Shown here in pieces: positions 28,601 through 31,213 of a stretch of 64,000 bases of DNA (its first letter is position 1; each line of letters begins with the position of its first letter). Position numbers and translations under genes: made by a program. The notes under the pieces were generated by a model. That model was not told where the DNA came from and did no database searches. It saw nothing but the letters and a program-made list of their open reading frames with translations. Source of the stretch: an uncultured Porphyromonadaceae bacterium (lineage in GTDB: Bacteria; Bacteroidota; Bacteroidia; Bacteroidales; Muribaculaceae); contig CAMWLC010000003.1 of NCBI GenBank assembly GCA_947174995.1, positions 1 through 64,000 of the forward strand, written 5' to 3'.

Positions 28601-28932
28601 TCTGGAGACGGTGTAGGAATGGAGACAGGAGGCTGTGCCGTCTGCTGAGGTGCTACGGTCTCTGTGGTCGGTTCCTGTGGCTGTGGTGCTGACTGAGGCT
28701 GCACAGGCTTTTCCTGCTTAGGTTGTGGGGCAGGAGCGACAGGAGCATACAGGGCGTTGAAATCGTCCTTGCTACCTACGTCCAATCCCATGCCGACGGC
28801 CTTGTCATAATACCAATCCCTGTCAGCTTGGTTAGCGAGTGAAGAGGTAAACTCCTGTTGGCTGCCAATGTCGTAGCCTTTAGCCCTTAGTTTGTCGTAC
28901 AGCCATTTAATATCTTCGGTGTTGTTAGCCAT
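7951..28932 (-). CDS. 6,993-residue polyvalent phage protein
   Basis: A single open frame of 20,982 bp encodes a protein of roughly 780 kDa. Recognisable modules in order are: paired repeats (8..60), Pro-rich linker (63..117), Gly/Ala-rich hydrophobic segments (about 445..580), coiled coil (1405..1492), DdrB/ParB-like (1493..1925), nucleotidyltransferase (2074..2168), pyrophosphatase-like (2216..2366), nuclease-toxin-like (2385..2535), coiled coil (2870..2960), adenine methyltransferase (3523..3800), SNF2-type helicase (4325..4945), zinc peptidase (5530..5690) and a C-terminal region with a membrane-like segment (about 6665..6690). This mixture is the hallmark of phage and conjugative-element polyvalent proteins, thought to be delivered into the new host with the DNA. 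The start lies two bases after the stop of the 326-aa gene, so translation is probably coupled. The helicase-methyltransferase core recalls DarB of phage P1. Delivery and roles are inferred. Confidence 0.92.
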   Translation of the reverse strand: MANNTEDIKWLYDKLRAKGYDIGSQQEFTSSLANQADRDWYYDKAVGMGLDVGSKDDFNALYAPVAPAPQPKQEKPVQPQSAPQPQEPTTETVAPQQTAQPPVSIPTPSPEPTWQPTEQEKIRMAYNLNSMLSDFNARSRSRIEQTRRMAERNTPEGRRKLKAAKFQAQLAGTPTQVMGLTPDVSASPSGNSQGETGEQAKPLLSGQGPVPYGVVEVDGQRKTQWLLPDGSLTTDLMEADKAEYGARRVRLMNQFVSRMKENGLDPSKQEDVQRQAQLDYEAPIRKAVAAAVQADDELSDKEQEAYMSNPLNMVGGVNAALGHAAARKQAGIGDLNLIAENAYNSLPPAYRRDLIASYTDYFTKHPEDTNGKTIEQAAKDAAKSVVYGQVHEEYVKRNGPQSKNEFFVRKMLELNPASVALSGTINPYGQAYAELDAMERYGAEHRGLDIAGMIAGMAIDPTTYLGGWAGNIAFKNATRAAGKMMAKKALGDVAGRYAATTLAGRIIGGMAAGGANFGTFEAVKDAERQLYQGGYLNPETREMEGFSFGSVLNSGVHGIGMGAATGVVSPLIGNVADKWVKAATSTGGKIALRAGETAVSKLFEGTIFAAPDVYAIQTMPDEQFDKLYAKKYGYDTIEDEKKKTEARNEARNDMSGDAWSESMAMMMGFGASHAIKTAPAMIRSLRPIQPTGDRPLSREERIHNNKSFVELLRERLDQSPSDIAMSKEEREELKRKGYGDLSNLFTYDPEHKSRKTAAAQKLEGDYTGITGFSRAADYEPTLDETGNPTFDGYSAMERLMENESVSEATRAKAYYILTGRMLPMSTVAGWSMDKGEDGTIYVSSINQQGGIVTSRKFSNKEAADREIERINRQSELNTIDIGEQCRNAEAQQRVMAAAINEVSPGADAQTVYNIYEAVRRGDKDVTEDQRIMADMIDEAIERNTDAGAEVSPVGIRERISQETGVDIDKAIRKEPGKRTEAEKDAVNRYVRELFPEPETYEPTPEEAEADRIYEDSRLLYGRFEQGDPEAQAEIDAISLRMTEAHQLCEDAFGDEAEAYMWQIKENPWGTLNDPELTPDQKDAVLYYINAKASLDGVLDASNEAAADKRQKVQGEVAHRTHKERGVIVPATMKADDRPVYIIKGDVAMFPDGSGVDVRSSSDSVIILDESGEYKFTSPDQILTVGETIDPQTELQTAYEAIDREQEALISAATEGVPESDGIVLNSGENDGLATDTAEETPESVPNVQEYDRGYEEGTQIATTLDDNILNSAIDDLRSRDFLSDEWRGRLEAYEYEQQRRATEGSQAAPENIPEEGINAGENISSPSVGHLTGPDNAPEEEKAPSALERIPVDEQTGDPILTHESVDADTAWEAATEFFGTPEDALAYVQAEIGNAKTAITTAEKAVGKVKPTGGMGKYREDLKKARAKVEAAKNTLAKWQAIEEAQKRRKAEEAAARAAETAARNAQLHDEAVARFEEEQRIKAEKQAEQERIGTHAVNPKIKEKWDASPKVDGHPDVITLPDGSTLTGHYVMTEAGAASASHDVNNAFEPTEGFPIDKHGQSVNDRDYKRDHDAQRMVQSMADAYDSRAMQTPVIVSKDGIVLSGNNRTMSGDIAATQGTDGAYLEYLSKYGRKYGFTPEQAAGMKHPRVVFVPDEDLPYDANTFSRFNAQEMKSQSKQEAAVKLGKTVPDEVFAEIVGGIAKYDRLTDYYRDEAAAANALGALMQAGVINDKQMPELRTGTSLSAAGKELIENTLIGKTFDSAPEAVRQIISMPTLRESIVMGLSEIASNRTLAKKGYDLSKELANAVDLVYRAKTTQPKIYKEGMPVSPFGRMQGLFEDTRVTDAATLLLADILNSAKPSDVRKVLAVYNFNAQKAASGQYYISKDGEMMPPMSKNEVLTLVNNHFRNATPKEQQALVDAAIEQRKRDAEEAAAEQAGRSETGDEAQPPVERGGEPEPAAVEPEAPAEPEKDVTPDEEALMARVEVTENDWEEGDSKTPTYKREIIIDGKHSVTQVDAPNRKGDYTGPVFEYDDKTFSYLGEVAAYIDSHPTTVEEPKKAEATKEKPISGLEGYTHKEVKDIVSREVEQIFSDADIDAEIVGVEIHGSRNRGDARPDSDLDIVLEYKGDMKEYAMFNVINETPIEIEGIQVDVNPIRAEETGTLSDYMKKSRSYDEEKQREAAVSAPSLGERIAEAKATVDTEPTEAQKEAGNYRKGHVQVGTFDVTIENPKGSKRSGTDADGTPWETTMTHTYGYIKGTKGVDGDHIDVYLSSDIDDWDGRKVFVVDQYNPDGTFDEHKVMLGFNDRDEAYSAYLSNYEKDWDKGRRLDCTEVNLEDFEKWIGSSKRKTKAFADYKSVDVRHNPPVTDRTTYDRTVPATPEAQRKAITRIIDFAKRVKNRVERAVIGGITKRQARDFAENGIDVDETWVHSFESSAVAHNQKHHGSEKAEAARGQIAIIADDYARIPEILEEYDKVSKSPNKTKGTENEVIIYEKEFGDGYIYYLEEKRDNRKSLAFHTMYKKKKGTDGSDGFAVETTAPITPLATPDNLSSNSDGKDNALQSEKQGKGAESYAGYTITPTEYHGKKKKTPVWVVKFDRDLSYEEKRALVAYMEEPLAEGKKTSRGWLDKESGHFYMRSEEAAKRLAEMPGNEEAVADAQPLSREDYKDAITSSTPEKGDKKPSETGGKKKDSAPGSPMNRVDVEGLFNGLNTKGETKLSGHSTPVKPESAPAKPEPGRLVVDDEMRGMEDELRRLLGIEDSEGDRGDLFKNPEDFTNKERMQITSLGITYALKYFDQGIVSFPDFADRMVRRMGEKIRPWLKAFYGGARDIPGYDHLPFTPADEVRAFDVMNFDRNEKEKGTDPMRTAQGIVAESRAEAAVAEAKKEITEQRNQKRKERDEQTTADTEAIAKQAEATASEAEATAESAVDEQSIAEASEKIDEALEKVNEQLAILGYYEAEHVDKDFNEAYGYMRNAEKKALADAVKLAKQLVKDLGIEIDKVTSSTTAKKSKKRTAVTANIAPAGGDISIRLPLNEGRELSINIYLDPTTKPGDPTFSGDNLQVSGIMYRVETPNGTGHDRYGSNSWASVDGTYSELLHMIQRETYRYLPDRSAEGGEYRSGDSIQYSSNGGKSWTDGKVVEVNHDGSLKLDTGLAPVLYVNATQEQVRRKEEVAKAAPGKKEPEKPQYPDPKDKEAVSDWLSDNSAAIWEGVDAITKDAKADTDLRNTFKATNDDSIKEADLSDFVERWLADRIEDMMELHPATVKAWYDYDQQGIILSTIAGRIEDALAKEAKKDRENETVNGYKRGDEVLWDRYGNGQWEKQTITDFDEAGRPILDSFGQNWITEVADWGRIKPVEGKEPKQETPAETPESATEKAIETLTGKKRPVKKTEVKPKQVVGDLFGGLFDEPAKNEKETELQTRPGTGERAEGHEPRQDEPVGTSQRNEDGGTDGGGMAGRNGGDTGSDSGRGSAVSPISSEHAVSPEKRDEPLTRLPQKQRRNRNNHVIKRGSEIAPASVDARIRANIEAIETMKRLTSSGADATAEDMAKMRAFSGWGGLGKAFSDYHLSRRLRQLLGEEAFAEDAQMSRNSAYFTPGYVVDAMWDVAKGLSFRGGNVLEGSAGVGNIIGLMPPELSDRSAIQAVEKDTTTGSMLSLLYPDAKVDVQGFEETKIQNGSIDLAITNVPFVPGLRVKDTTGDHDLSKRFKDIHNFCIAKNVRKLRDGGIGIFITTKGTLDSAGGLYNWLTNEGNADIVGLFRLHNETFGGTDATSDIIVVRKRVNGQKSEHAIDASATTGVRTADYDDGKKTVTRSLSYNRYFVEHPEHMAGEMKFGFETGNTYRPTSVALHPVKGKDQARMLKAWVKEMSKKTFEEPEAVTEPTNHREEYVPTYDNAGVEVKTGSMQVDSKGRICVNYDGVLRPLMSDFDKKKPKSEEERIAQFNKNKVKGRTRPQVIADYNEIKKALNELLDYQKNNESDEGLQKYIDNLNSAYDRFVGYYGHLHRNPSISLLKNDVDFPSVLALETYREEGIDHTPVFGKADIFRGRVMARMETPKPQSIKDGVILSIRQTGDLNIDYIAEALGKPVDEVKKDIIKQGLGYENPTTHIMEPAHLYLSGNVREKLRLAEANNENGRYDANISALRRIVPPTVPSHMIEFSIGSSWLNPQLFNEYIKERTDLNVSMTYAAGTWTMQIDGDSIPEKDKSFGVQSDLCDKIIPGHELILAAMTNKTIRVSKTQKDDKTIFDPAATQVCASKVDEIRDDFRSWLRSRMQQDEKLATEIEEKYNDTFNNSAPIEIPNEYVPERFEGAATVVNGKPLKLRPHQSKAVVRGTMQSLMLAHEVGTGKTYTLITTAMEMRRLGTAKKPMIVVQNSTLGQFVASAKALYPDARILSLEDKDRNAQGRKDFYAKIRYNDWDMVVIPQSVLEKIDDHPDRKRKFIEDTIAEKLDVISQLSEDRENGRMVANMKKEVEKLRDDLAELHAKEEKKKKKDEKKEAIKKANAKIKAQEMLERETDDNLNFDDLGIDAILVDEAHEYKHLGFATAMQRGVKGVDNSFSKKCQGLFLKVKAIQERSGGRNVVFATGTPISNTAAEIWTFMRYLMPKEEMEAYNIWYFDDFVRNFGSIQQMLEYGTSGTYKEVNRFAGYNNLPEMARLWAGIADTVKTDEAGEVKKHIPALEGGQPTDIHLPQTSALRSVLKYVRQRLKEFEEMTGQEKKENSHIPLVMYGIAKAAAVDARLVSASAPDDPHSKTNEAVRQTLRSLKDTEKYNGTVAIFADNYQRKNKETKKVEFNLFEDIKKKLIKSGVPESQIWIMNSGMSAKKKEDIFARVNSGEIRVIMGTTPLLGVGVNIQERLHTLMHLDAPNRPMDYWQRMGRLLRQGNLHKEMDIPVRVLRFGVEDSLDVTAYQRLKTKGAIADAVMNSKALLSNNLENRVLEEEGDEFGQITAELSGSEYAILQNQTEKELRKLIAKEENHRQHQTYIYYKIPEYKRKIEETEARIEALDETIAMLEALPKEKTISINGKKNKGTASMEQLFKDDNKTLGELIERAENLGTESKHVVRFTIEGKMPGEIERTVSQQMVSLRGDMGVTVDTYVTIPGITTHRPLKSRWLKANINEILELINPDRFRRVREREANDLAAYHRNIEILSKDRGKPFEHTARIAELRQLLEEYTLKLQEDLAAKEKKYAEMDKEVADLDDITFTYEDDEEEEEETKKQKGRELSRLVTEGNSLDFLDAQGHRSAYRYAQFVPGGLTKYGTGYVREGVRPPMTAIDSETQDWRAPMVFNEWEQSVEGMRKDNGKADLVQGNGRTTGNVAYNPYFHIRVHPLNDQFSAAYDRPELVVVEGEYPESELTSGYRAEGAKNAVGLTDWHAGSVNGQLSPGKKVQTVLSRYFKPRRIVPWSEVAERIMDHIDGEDVTFPLNVVPPRLRAELSKRGAKFHGISGSVSKDQRAHLKEVESELAAGNHDFGVEGGLSDSDIAKYNQRIDRLSSTDPDTMEGAVTLLSDKLNTPIRVISRKEAEVEGYRRKKGWYGRETGQITVVADNHRNVGDIADTAVHEAVGHYGLRQLFGTEEKLNNFLDEAYNISNDRIKAEIDRRTEKMMDDEVDRIRERMRKEHEERGENPEEEYYSDMAKARIEAEKQREQIRRDATEEYAADLGMKIGEEGFERMDAEEQTFWGKLKGMLQKALDRLLAGLKLPKMRAWTDKEWSYVLWKSWRNLREGNRRSFFTEAEDIVRREKSNFGASESRLFRDGDLGLEEAITKMKADAAAANGADFKAKQDAMRAIGGNLSKLRQAMARQREYDITTVKSMTDLSKILLDAGLLDDLSKYETKRILTAIKDAVGREDTSKQVQRLMDIMVDNQLRMGANYFGKLLSVKGSRIDARGIEVQGELDPDGQKIAQVVKKATTRTLDDIDNMMAEAINRMSSTDQAVADESALEYAGLQIARQYVEEIRESKNEEKELRKSIDDYKAERNAEAEESKKSIEEARAHKDAGHMTEHDFNLLVHDIEEEERARWAAFKQYAEATNDAIRQNKIERAEAYRSLSEQLGGVLGESVERAKQWREAEKQRVEEIHHNANSDMEGRPTNEHHKADRLQKFVNNGILRFFLAPLGTFDQMLRMFGSKNVRGEGYLWNRYMRGWVDCTEKEYTGYQEALKTLDKKVSEVFGKDMKWGDLFAMERRMPKASVRFWDGGEMRDHELTQGNLLYIYMTDKMTDGRMKLRRMGITEDDVERIKDFVDPRFIQLADWMQEEYLTEKRNGYNEVHKRMFGTSMAAIENYFPLKILANARVENVDVADDTGEIGLPATSTGSIIKRKRNNLALDVTGADAFSVILDHIQQMERWAAFAEYNRDLNTLLSYKRFRNQVMNMTSAYGAGKTLWTNFRNVASMAAGAYRPPIAPLDKAAVNVAKGATAAKVSLRLFTALKQFASMPAYLSDTSILKLAKNILNPFNAWKWSMENLPLFEKRWKSRMSGDPRLMKSEMDWKMWRNRIVEIAGRVGMSPNAFVDALTVAIGARSMYQSKLARYKKLGYPPEIARKRALQDATVLFNQTQQSSEGAFLSTMQVDRSWLSVLFTVFRNSSMSYTRQLYDAMRNLSRVGFKKGYKDLSVEFMTKQMVRDGIDPDKATENAKREYRRGIYRDIARVGIFGWAMQFVWNMFGYIPYFIFGKDDQTKEEFWDDVWSHTMFGSIEGLTGGDAISAALNQIHKGEMSLRGVAKEMPAVSDLEAIYDKFGRDNTEAMNDVINLCVQSGLGFNPQTLTDAVVAIMDWSEGDMWTAREISLCMMRILNCPQSQLDKLYFDEIGMSGEEISSIPKDKLPEVIAERLARYKVKRNAPLTGFVRTEEDKEQALEKQRTKARKAIKKRVSSHLDTERTKELLKEAEETAAQLKKIRRLKDRDEDRYDELMDELEDSPAYERYEAVREYNNDFKDLYKDFQNAKTPQEADSIVKLMVQARDRLLMETDSIKAQ
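11863..12345 (-). other. Zinc metallopeptidase domain of the giant protein
   Basis: Residues about 5530..5690. HEAVGH at 5576..5581 supplies two zinc-binding His and the catalytic Glu. Glu5671 or Glu5672 in TEEYAAD is the likely third ligand, giving a gluzincin layout. It could cut host proteins or release modules of the giant protein itself. Confidence 0.85.
14098..15960 (-). other. SNF2-type helicase domain of the giant protein
   Basis: Residues about 4325..4945. Walker A GTGKT starts at 4355, the DEAH box is 4544..4547, motif III appears as ATGTPISN near 4600, and motif VI as QRMGRLLRQ from 4886. A lysine-rich coiled insertion sits between motifs Ia and II. It is a complete superfamily 2 ATPase, probably a DNA translocase. 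Confidence 0.92.
17533..18366 (-). other. N6-adenine methyltransferase domain of the giant protein
   Basis: Residues about 3523..3800. FSGWGGLG begins at 3563. The SAM-binding motif VLEGSAGVG begins at 3627. The catalytic motif reads NVPF at 3694..3697 in place of the usual NPPY/F. The layout followed by an SNF2-type helicase is typical of large phage and mobile-element methyltransferase-helicases. It could mark incoming DNA against restriction. Confidence 0.85.
21328..21780 (-). other. Nuclease-toxin-like domain of the giant protein
   Basis: Residues about 2385..2535. The pattern HSF-HNQKHH, then GQIAIIADDYARIPEIL, IIYEKEFGDGYIYYLEE and SLAFHTMYKKK resembles the phage Barnase/EndoU/colicin/RelE-like nuclease group (PBECR-type). 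An RNase activity against host RNA is possible. Assignment is by pattern and moderately sure. Confidence 0.6.
21835..22287 (-). other. Inorganic-pyrophosphatase-like domain of the giant protein
   Basis: Residues about 2216..2366. The stretch GYIKGTKGVDGDHIDVYL carries the acidic residues Asp2268, Asp2270 and Asp2273 expected of the InPase domain of polyvalent proteins. It may pull forward the nucleotidyltransferase reaction of the preceding domain; that link is inference. Confidence 0.75.
22429..22713 (-). other. MNT-type nucleotidyltransferase domain of the giant protein
   Basis: Residues about 2074..2168. The motif GSRNRGDARPDSDLD starts at Gly2111 and carries the metal-binding acidic pair (Asp2123, Asp2125). 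A third acidic residue is in IQVDVNPI. Such domains transfer nucleotides to proteins or RNA; the target here is unknown. Confidence 0.85.
23158..24456 (-). other. DdrB/ParB-like domain of the giant protein
   Basis: Residues about 1493..1925. The signature SGNNRTM at 1606..1612, preceded by TPVIVSKDGIVL, and the later FNAQEMKSQSKQEAAVKLG fit the DdrB-type ParB domains common in polyvalent proteins. A DNA- or nucleotide-binding role is likely from family knowledge. Confidence 0.75.
27193..28932 (-). other. Giant protein N-terminus: repeats, linker and hydrophobic segments
   Basis: Two copies of a motif (WLYDKLRAKGYDIGSQQEF at 10..28 and WYYDKAVGMGLDVGSKDDF at 40..58) repeat at exactly 30 residues. 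A Pro/Gln-rich linker follows to about 117. Segments rich in Gly, Ala and large hydrophobics at about 445..580 (for example GMIAGMAIDPTTYLGGWAG and GRIIGGMAAGGANFG) resemble membrane-inserting parts of phage ejection proteins. Their function here is inferred. Confidence 0.6.
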
Positions 28933-28934
28933 GA

Positions 28935-29915
28935 TTATTTTCTTCTGCTGGGTGGTACATTATCATCGTTGCCTCGTCTGCTTGGTGGGGTATTGTCTTT
29001 TGGCTTAGGTCTTGCCGGTTGCCCTCCCTTCTTGGTCGTTGTGGCCGTCTGGGAAGAGTGTCCGTTGGTTTCATCGTCGCGGTCGGTTGTTGTCGATGAT
29101 GTTATATCCTCTTCTTGCCATGTGCCGTGCTGCTTGGCAAAGCGGTCAGCGGCCTCCTTAGTCCGGAAGGAATGAGGGTTGCCGTTTTCGTCCCATGCCG
29201 TATATTCCTTAGCCTCGCTTCGATCATGCGCTCGTGCTGAGGCCATTGAGTTTGCTGCGGATGCACGGTAAGAACCTGCCCTTGCCGATTCCGTGGCATT
29301 CTTTAATTGTAGCTCCTGCGGCTTATTCTCAGCCTCGTATTGTGCCGCTATTGCATCCTGTTCCGCTTTATCGGCCTTTCCTTTCTGTTCTCGCTGTTTG
29401 TCGGGTTGTAAGAGTGCTTGCCAACTGTGTGCCTCTGCATCACGCTCGGCCTTCTCCCTTGCAAGCTTCTGCGCCTCATGCTGCGCCCTCATGTCGCGGA
29501 TCGTCTTGGCCTTTGCGTTCTGTGCGTCACCCAGACGTAGCATATAATTGTTGTAGCGGTCAGCGTCGGCCTGTCTCTCGGCCTTTAGAGCCTCGATGCG
29601 CTCGTTGACCTTCCCCAGATGGGAGGATTGGGGATTGTAGGCATTGGGGGCGTATTGGGTCGTAAAGAAGAGATTGGAGAGGGCTGACAGGCCATCGACG
29701 GTTGCGGCGATTACCTTCTTGGACTTCTCCATTCTCTCACGCTTTTTCTTCTGCTCCGGGGTCTCCTGATTCACGGCGGCGGCTGCCGCTTTGAGGGCGG
29801 CAATCTGCTCGTCGTAGCCCATTACGGCCTCCTGTTCCGACATGGGGGAGGTGGTGGGCTCCTGAGACGTTGCAGGTGCTTCCGGGGTCTGCTCGTTGAT
29901 CTCGTCGTTTGTCAT
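28935..29915 (-). CDS. Probable internal virion protein (326 aa)
   Basis: I do not recognise a named family. The protein is Ala/Gln/Glu/Lys-rich and almost entirely helical. It has an acidic disordered N-terminus, a hydrophobic patch (VIAATVDGLSALSNLFF at about 68..84), long coiled coil from about 95 to 235, and a disordered C-terminus rich in Thr, Pro and Lys ending PPSRRGNDDNVPPSRRK. It lies between the 165-aa protein (18-base gap) and the giant protein (2-base gap), so the three form one transcription unit. By gene order it would be the counterpart of T7 gp15, part of the DNA ejection apparatus. That role is inferred from context. Confidence 0.75.
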   Translation of the reverse strand: MTNDEINEQTPEAPATSQEPTTSPMSEQEAVMGYDEQIAALKAAAAAVNQETPEQKKKRERMEKSKKVIAATVDGLSALSNLFFTTQYAPNAYNPQSSHLGKVNERIEALKAERQADADRYNNYMLRLGDAQNAKAKTIRDMRAQHEAQKLAREKAERDAEAHSWQALLQPDKQREQKGKADKAEQDAIAAQYEAENKPQELQLKNATESARAGSYRASAANSMASARAHDRSEAKEYTAWDENGNPHSFRTKEAADRFAKQHGTWQEEDITSSTTTDRDDETNGHSSQTATTTKKGGQPARPKPKDNTPPSRRGNDDNVPPSRRK

Positions 29916-29933
29916 AAGCGTTATGGTATGGCG

Positions 29934-30431
29934 TTAGAATGCACCGGCGATATTCCCGGCGGCTGAGGCTACACCCTGTACGGCCTGAGAAATAGCCTGT
30001 GCCTTGTTTACCTCCATGTTGTTCAGTGCCTCGTTGAGTTGTGCGTCGCGCTGCTGATACTGCTGCTCGATTGAGTCCTTCCTACGCTCGGCATTGACGG
30101 CGATGTTAGAGGTTGCCTCGGCCTGTGCCTGTGCGTTGGCCGCTTTGGTGGCGGCGACACTCTCTTCTGTGCCTCCCATCACTGCGGCGGCTCCTGACGC
30201 TGCTCGGTTGCGTGACTTTATGGCCTCCTCGGTCTTGGCGAGTATGGCCTGTGCGTCGGCTCGCTGTGTAGCGTCCTCATTATATCTCTGGTCGTACCAG
30301 TCCTGATTGGTGCGCTTCTGGTCTTGCAGGTTATTCTTGACCTTCTTCATTGCCTTCGACGCGCTTATGCCGCCAAAGATACTACCGGCGATACCTGCTG
30401 CGCCTCCTATTATGCCTCCGATGAGTCCCAT
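29934..30431 (-). CDS. Probable internal virion / DNA ejection protein (165 aa)
   Basis: The N-terminus is a hydrophobic Gly-rich segment (LIGGIIGGAAGIAGSIFGG) able to enter a membrane. It is followed by a long Ala/Gln-rich coiled coil, and the protein ends with another small-residue hydrophobic stretch (VASAAGNIAGAF). This layout resembles T7 gp14 and the DNA pilot proteins of Bacteroidota microviruses, which form a tube across the cell envelope. It heads the three-gene unit that ends with the giant protein. Function is inferred from composition and order. The upstream promoter is not clear; the plus-strand neighbour diverges from the same 114-bp gap. Confidence 0.75.
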   Translation of the reverse strand: MGLIGGIIGGAAGIAGSIFGGISASKAMKKVKNNLQDQKRTNQDWYDQRYNEDATQRADAQAILAKTEEAIKSRNRAASGAAAVMGGTEESVAATKAANAQAQAEATSNIAVNAERRKDSIEQQYQQRDAQLNEALNNMEVNKAQAISQAVQGVASAAGNIAGAF

Positions 30432-30487
30432 ATGTGCGTTGATTTTAGATATTGCAATACTTAAAATTCGCGCGCTAAATTAATGCC

Positions 30488-30495
30488 TATCTTTG
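30488..30495 (+). promoter_or_regulatory. Promoter -7 box for the small terminase-like gene
   Basis: TATCTTTG matches TAnnTTTG perfectly, 50 bases before the ATG at 30546. No TTG is seen at the normal -33 distance. Confidence 0.5.
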
Positions 30496-30545
30496 TATGT
30501 CAGTTTTAACCGTTGCGTCACGCGCACAAAATATATTTCAGGCTT

Positions 30546-30974
30546 ATGGCAAAAGGATATAAGACAGGTGGGCGGCAGAAAGGCACACCGAACAAAAACA
30601 ACCCGACAAAAGGAGCGTTGCTCAATCATACGAGCGAATATCTTACACCGCGCCAACAGGTGGATGAGGAAGGGAAACCGAAGGTAATACAGAGAATCAA
30701 GTGGGCGAATGGTGATGACGGTCCGTATCGCACAGTAGTGGAGATTCCTGCGGTCGATGCGGACGGCAATCCGCTCGTCATGTCGGATTTTGAATTTGAC
30801 ATGAAGTTCCTGTCTCCGGCTGATCGCGTCGCGGCTGAACTTAAAATTATGGAGTTTCACACTCCGCGCATGAAGTCTCAGGATATAAACATGGAGATAA
30901 ATATGGGTCCGCGCACAATAGAGGACACGTTGAAGGCTCTGTGTGGAGGTGAAGAAGAGGACGAGGAAGAATAA
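30546..30974 (+). CDS. Small terminase-like DNA-binding protein (142 aa)
   Basis: The protein opens MAKGYKTGGRQKGTPNKNN. A GGRxKGTPNK start is common in small terminase-like proteins (DUF5681-type) and looks like an AT-hook or arm that touches DNA. The centre is beta-rich (VVEIPAVDADGNPLV), then comes a helical section (SPADRVAAELKIMEF) and a very acidic tail (GGEEEDEEE). I start it at the ATG at 30546; an in-frame ATG 33 bases earlier would add a poor N-terminus. It stands alone on the plus strand, far from terL, next to an 11-bp repeat array. It may bind that array as a packaging site, or be a regulator. Another small terminase candidate precedes terL. Confidence 0.7.
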   Translation: MAKGYKTGGRQKGTPNKNNPTKGALLNHTSEYLTPRQQVDEEGKPKVIQRIKWANGDDGPYRTVVEIPAVDADGNPLVMSDFEFDMKFLSPADRVAAELKIMEFHTPRMKSQDINMEINMGPRTIEDTLKALCGGEEEDEEE

Positions 30975-31069
30975 CCGGTTCGTCTATTTTATCTACTTTA
31001 GAACCCTGCAAGCTGATTTTATTGCTGTAATATCTGATGATAGGTGGGTGGCCGTCTGTGAGGATAGTC

Positions 31070-31190
31070 ACCCAAACTTTAACCTTAATCAAACCTAACA
31101 AAAACCAAACGGAAACCAAAACGTAACCAAAAATAAACCTAACTTAAACCGACAACAACAAAAATAATAACCAATCATCTACCAAACATA
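31070..31190 (+). repeat. 11-bp phased AACC tandem array
   Basis: AACC occurs at 31081, 31092, 31103, 31114, 31125, 31136, 31147 and 31169, exactly 11 bases apart with one degenerate unit at 31158. TACC at 31180 and ACCC at 31070 keep the same register. The consensus unit is AACCWAAMNNA. The strand is almost only A and C. With the second array this fills most of the 453-bp gap 30975..31427 between two convergent genes. A weak hairpin (TGGGTG 31045..31050, CACCCA 31069..31074) precedes it. No gene is seen in the gap. Confidence 0.85.
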
Positions 31191-31213
31191 AAGCTTCGCG
31201 CACGCGCGTGTTA

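Noticed and set aside
7951-28932. Non-ribosomal peptide or polyketide synthase explanation for the giant gene
   Set aside because: No carrier, condensation or ketosynthase motifs are visible; the motifs that are present are nucleic-acid and peptidase domains.
30513-30545. Upstream start of the GGRxKGTPNK protein at 30513
   Set aside because: The added residues are unlike family members, and the ATG at 30546 gives the normal MAKG start.
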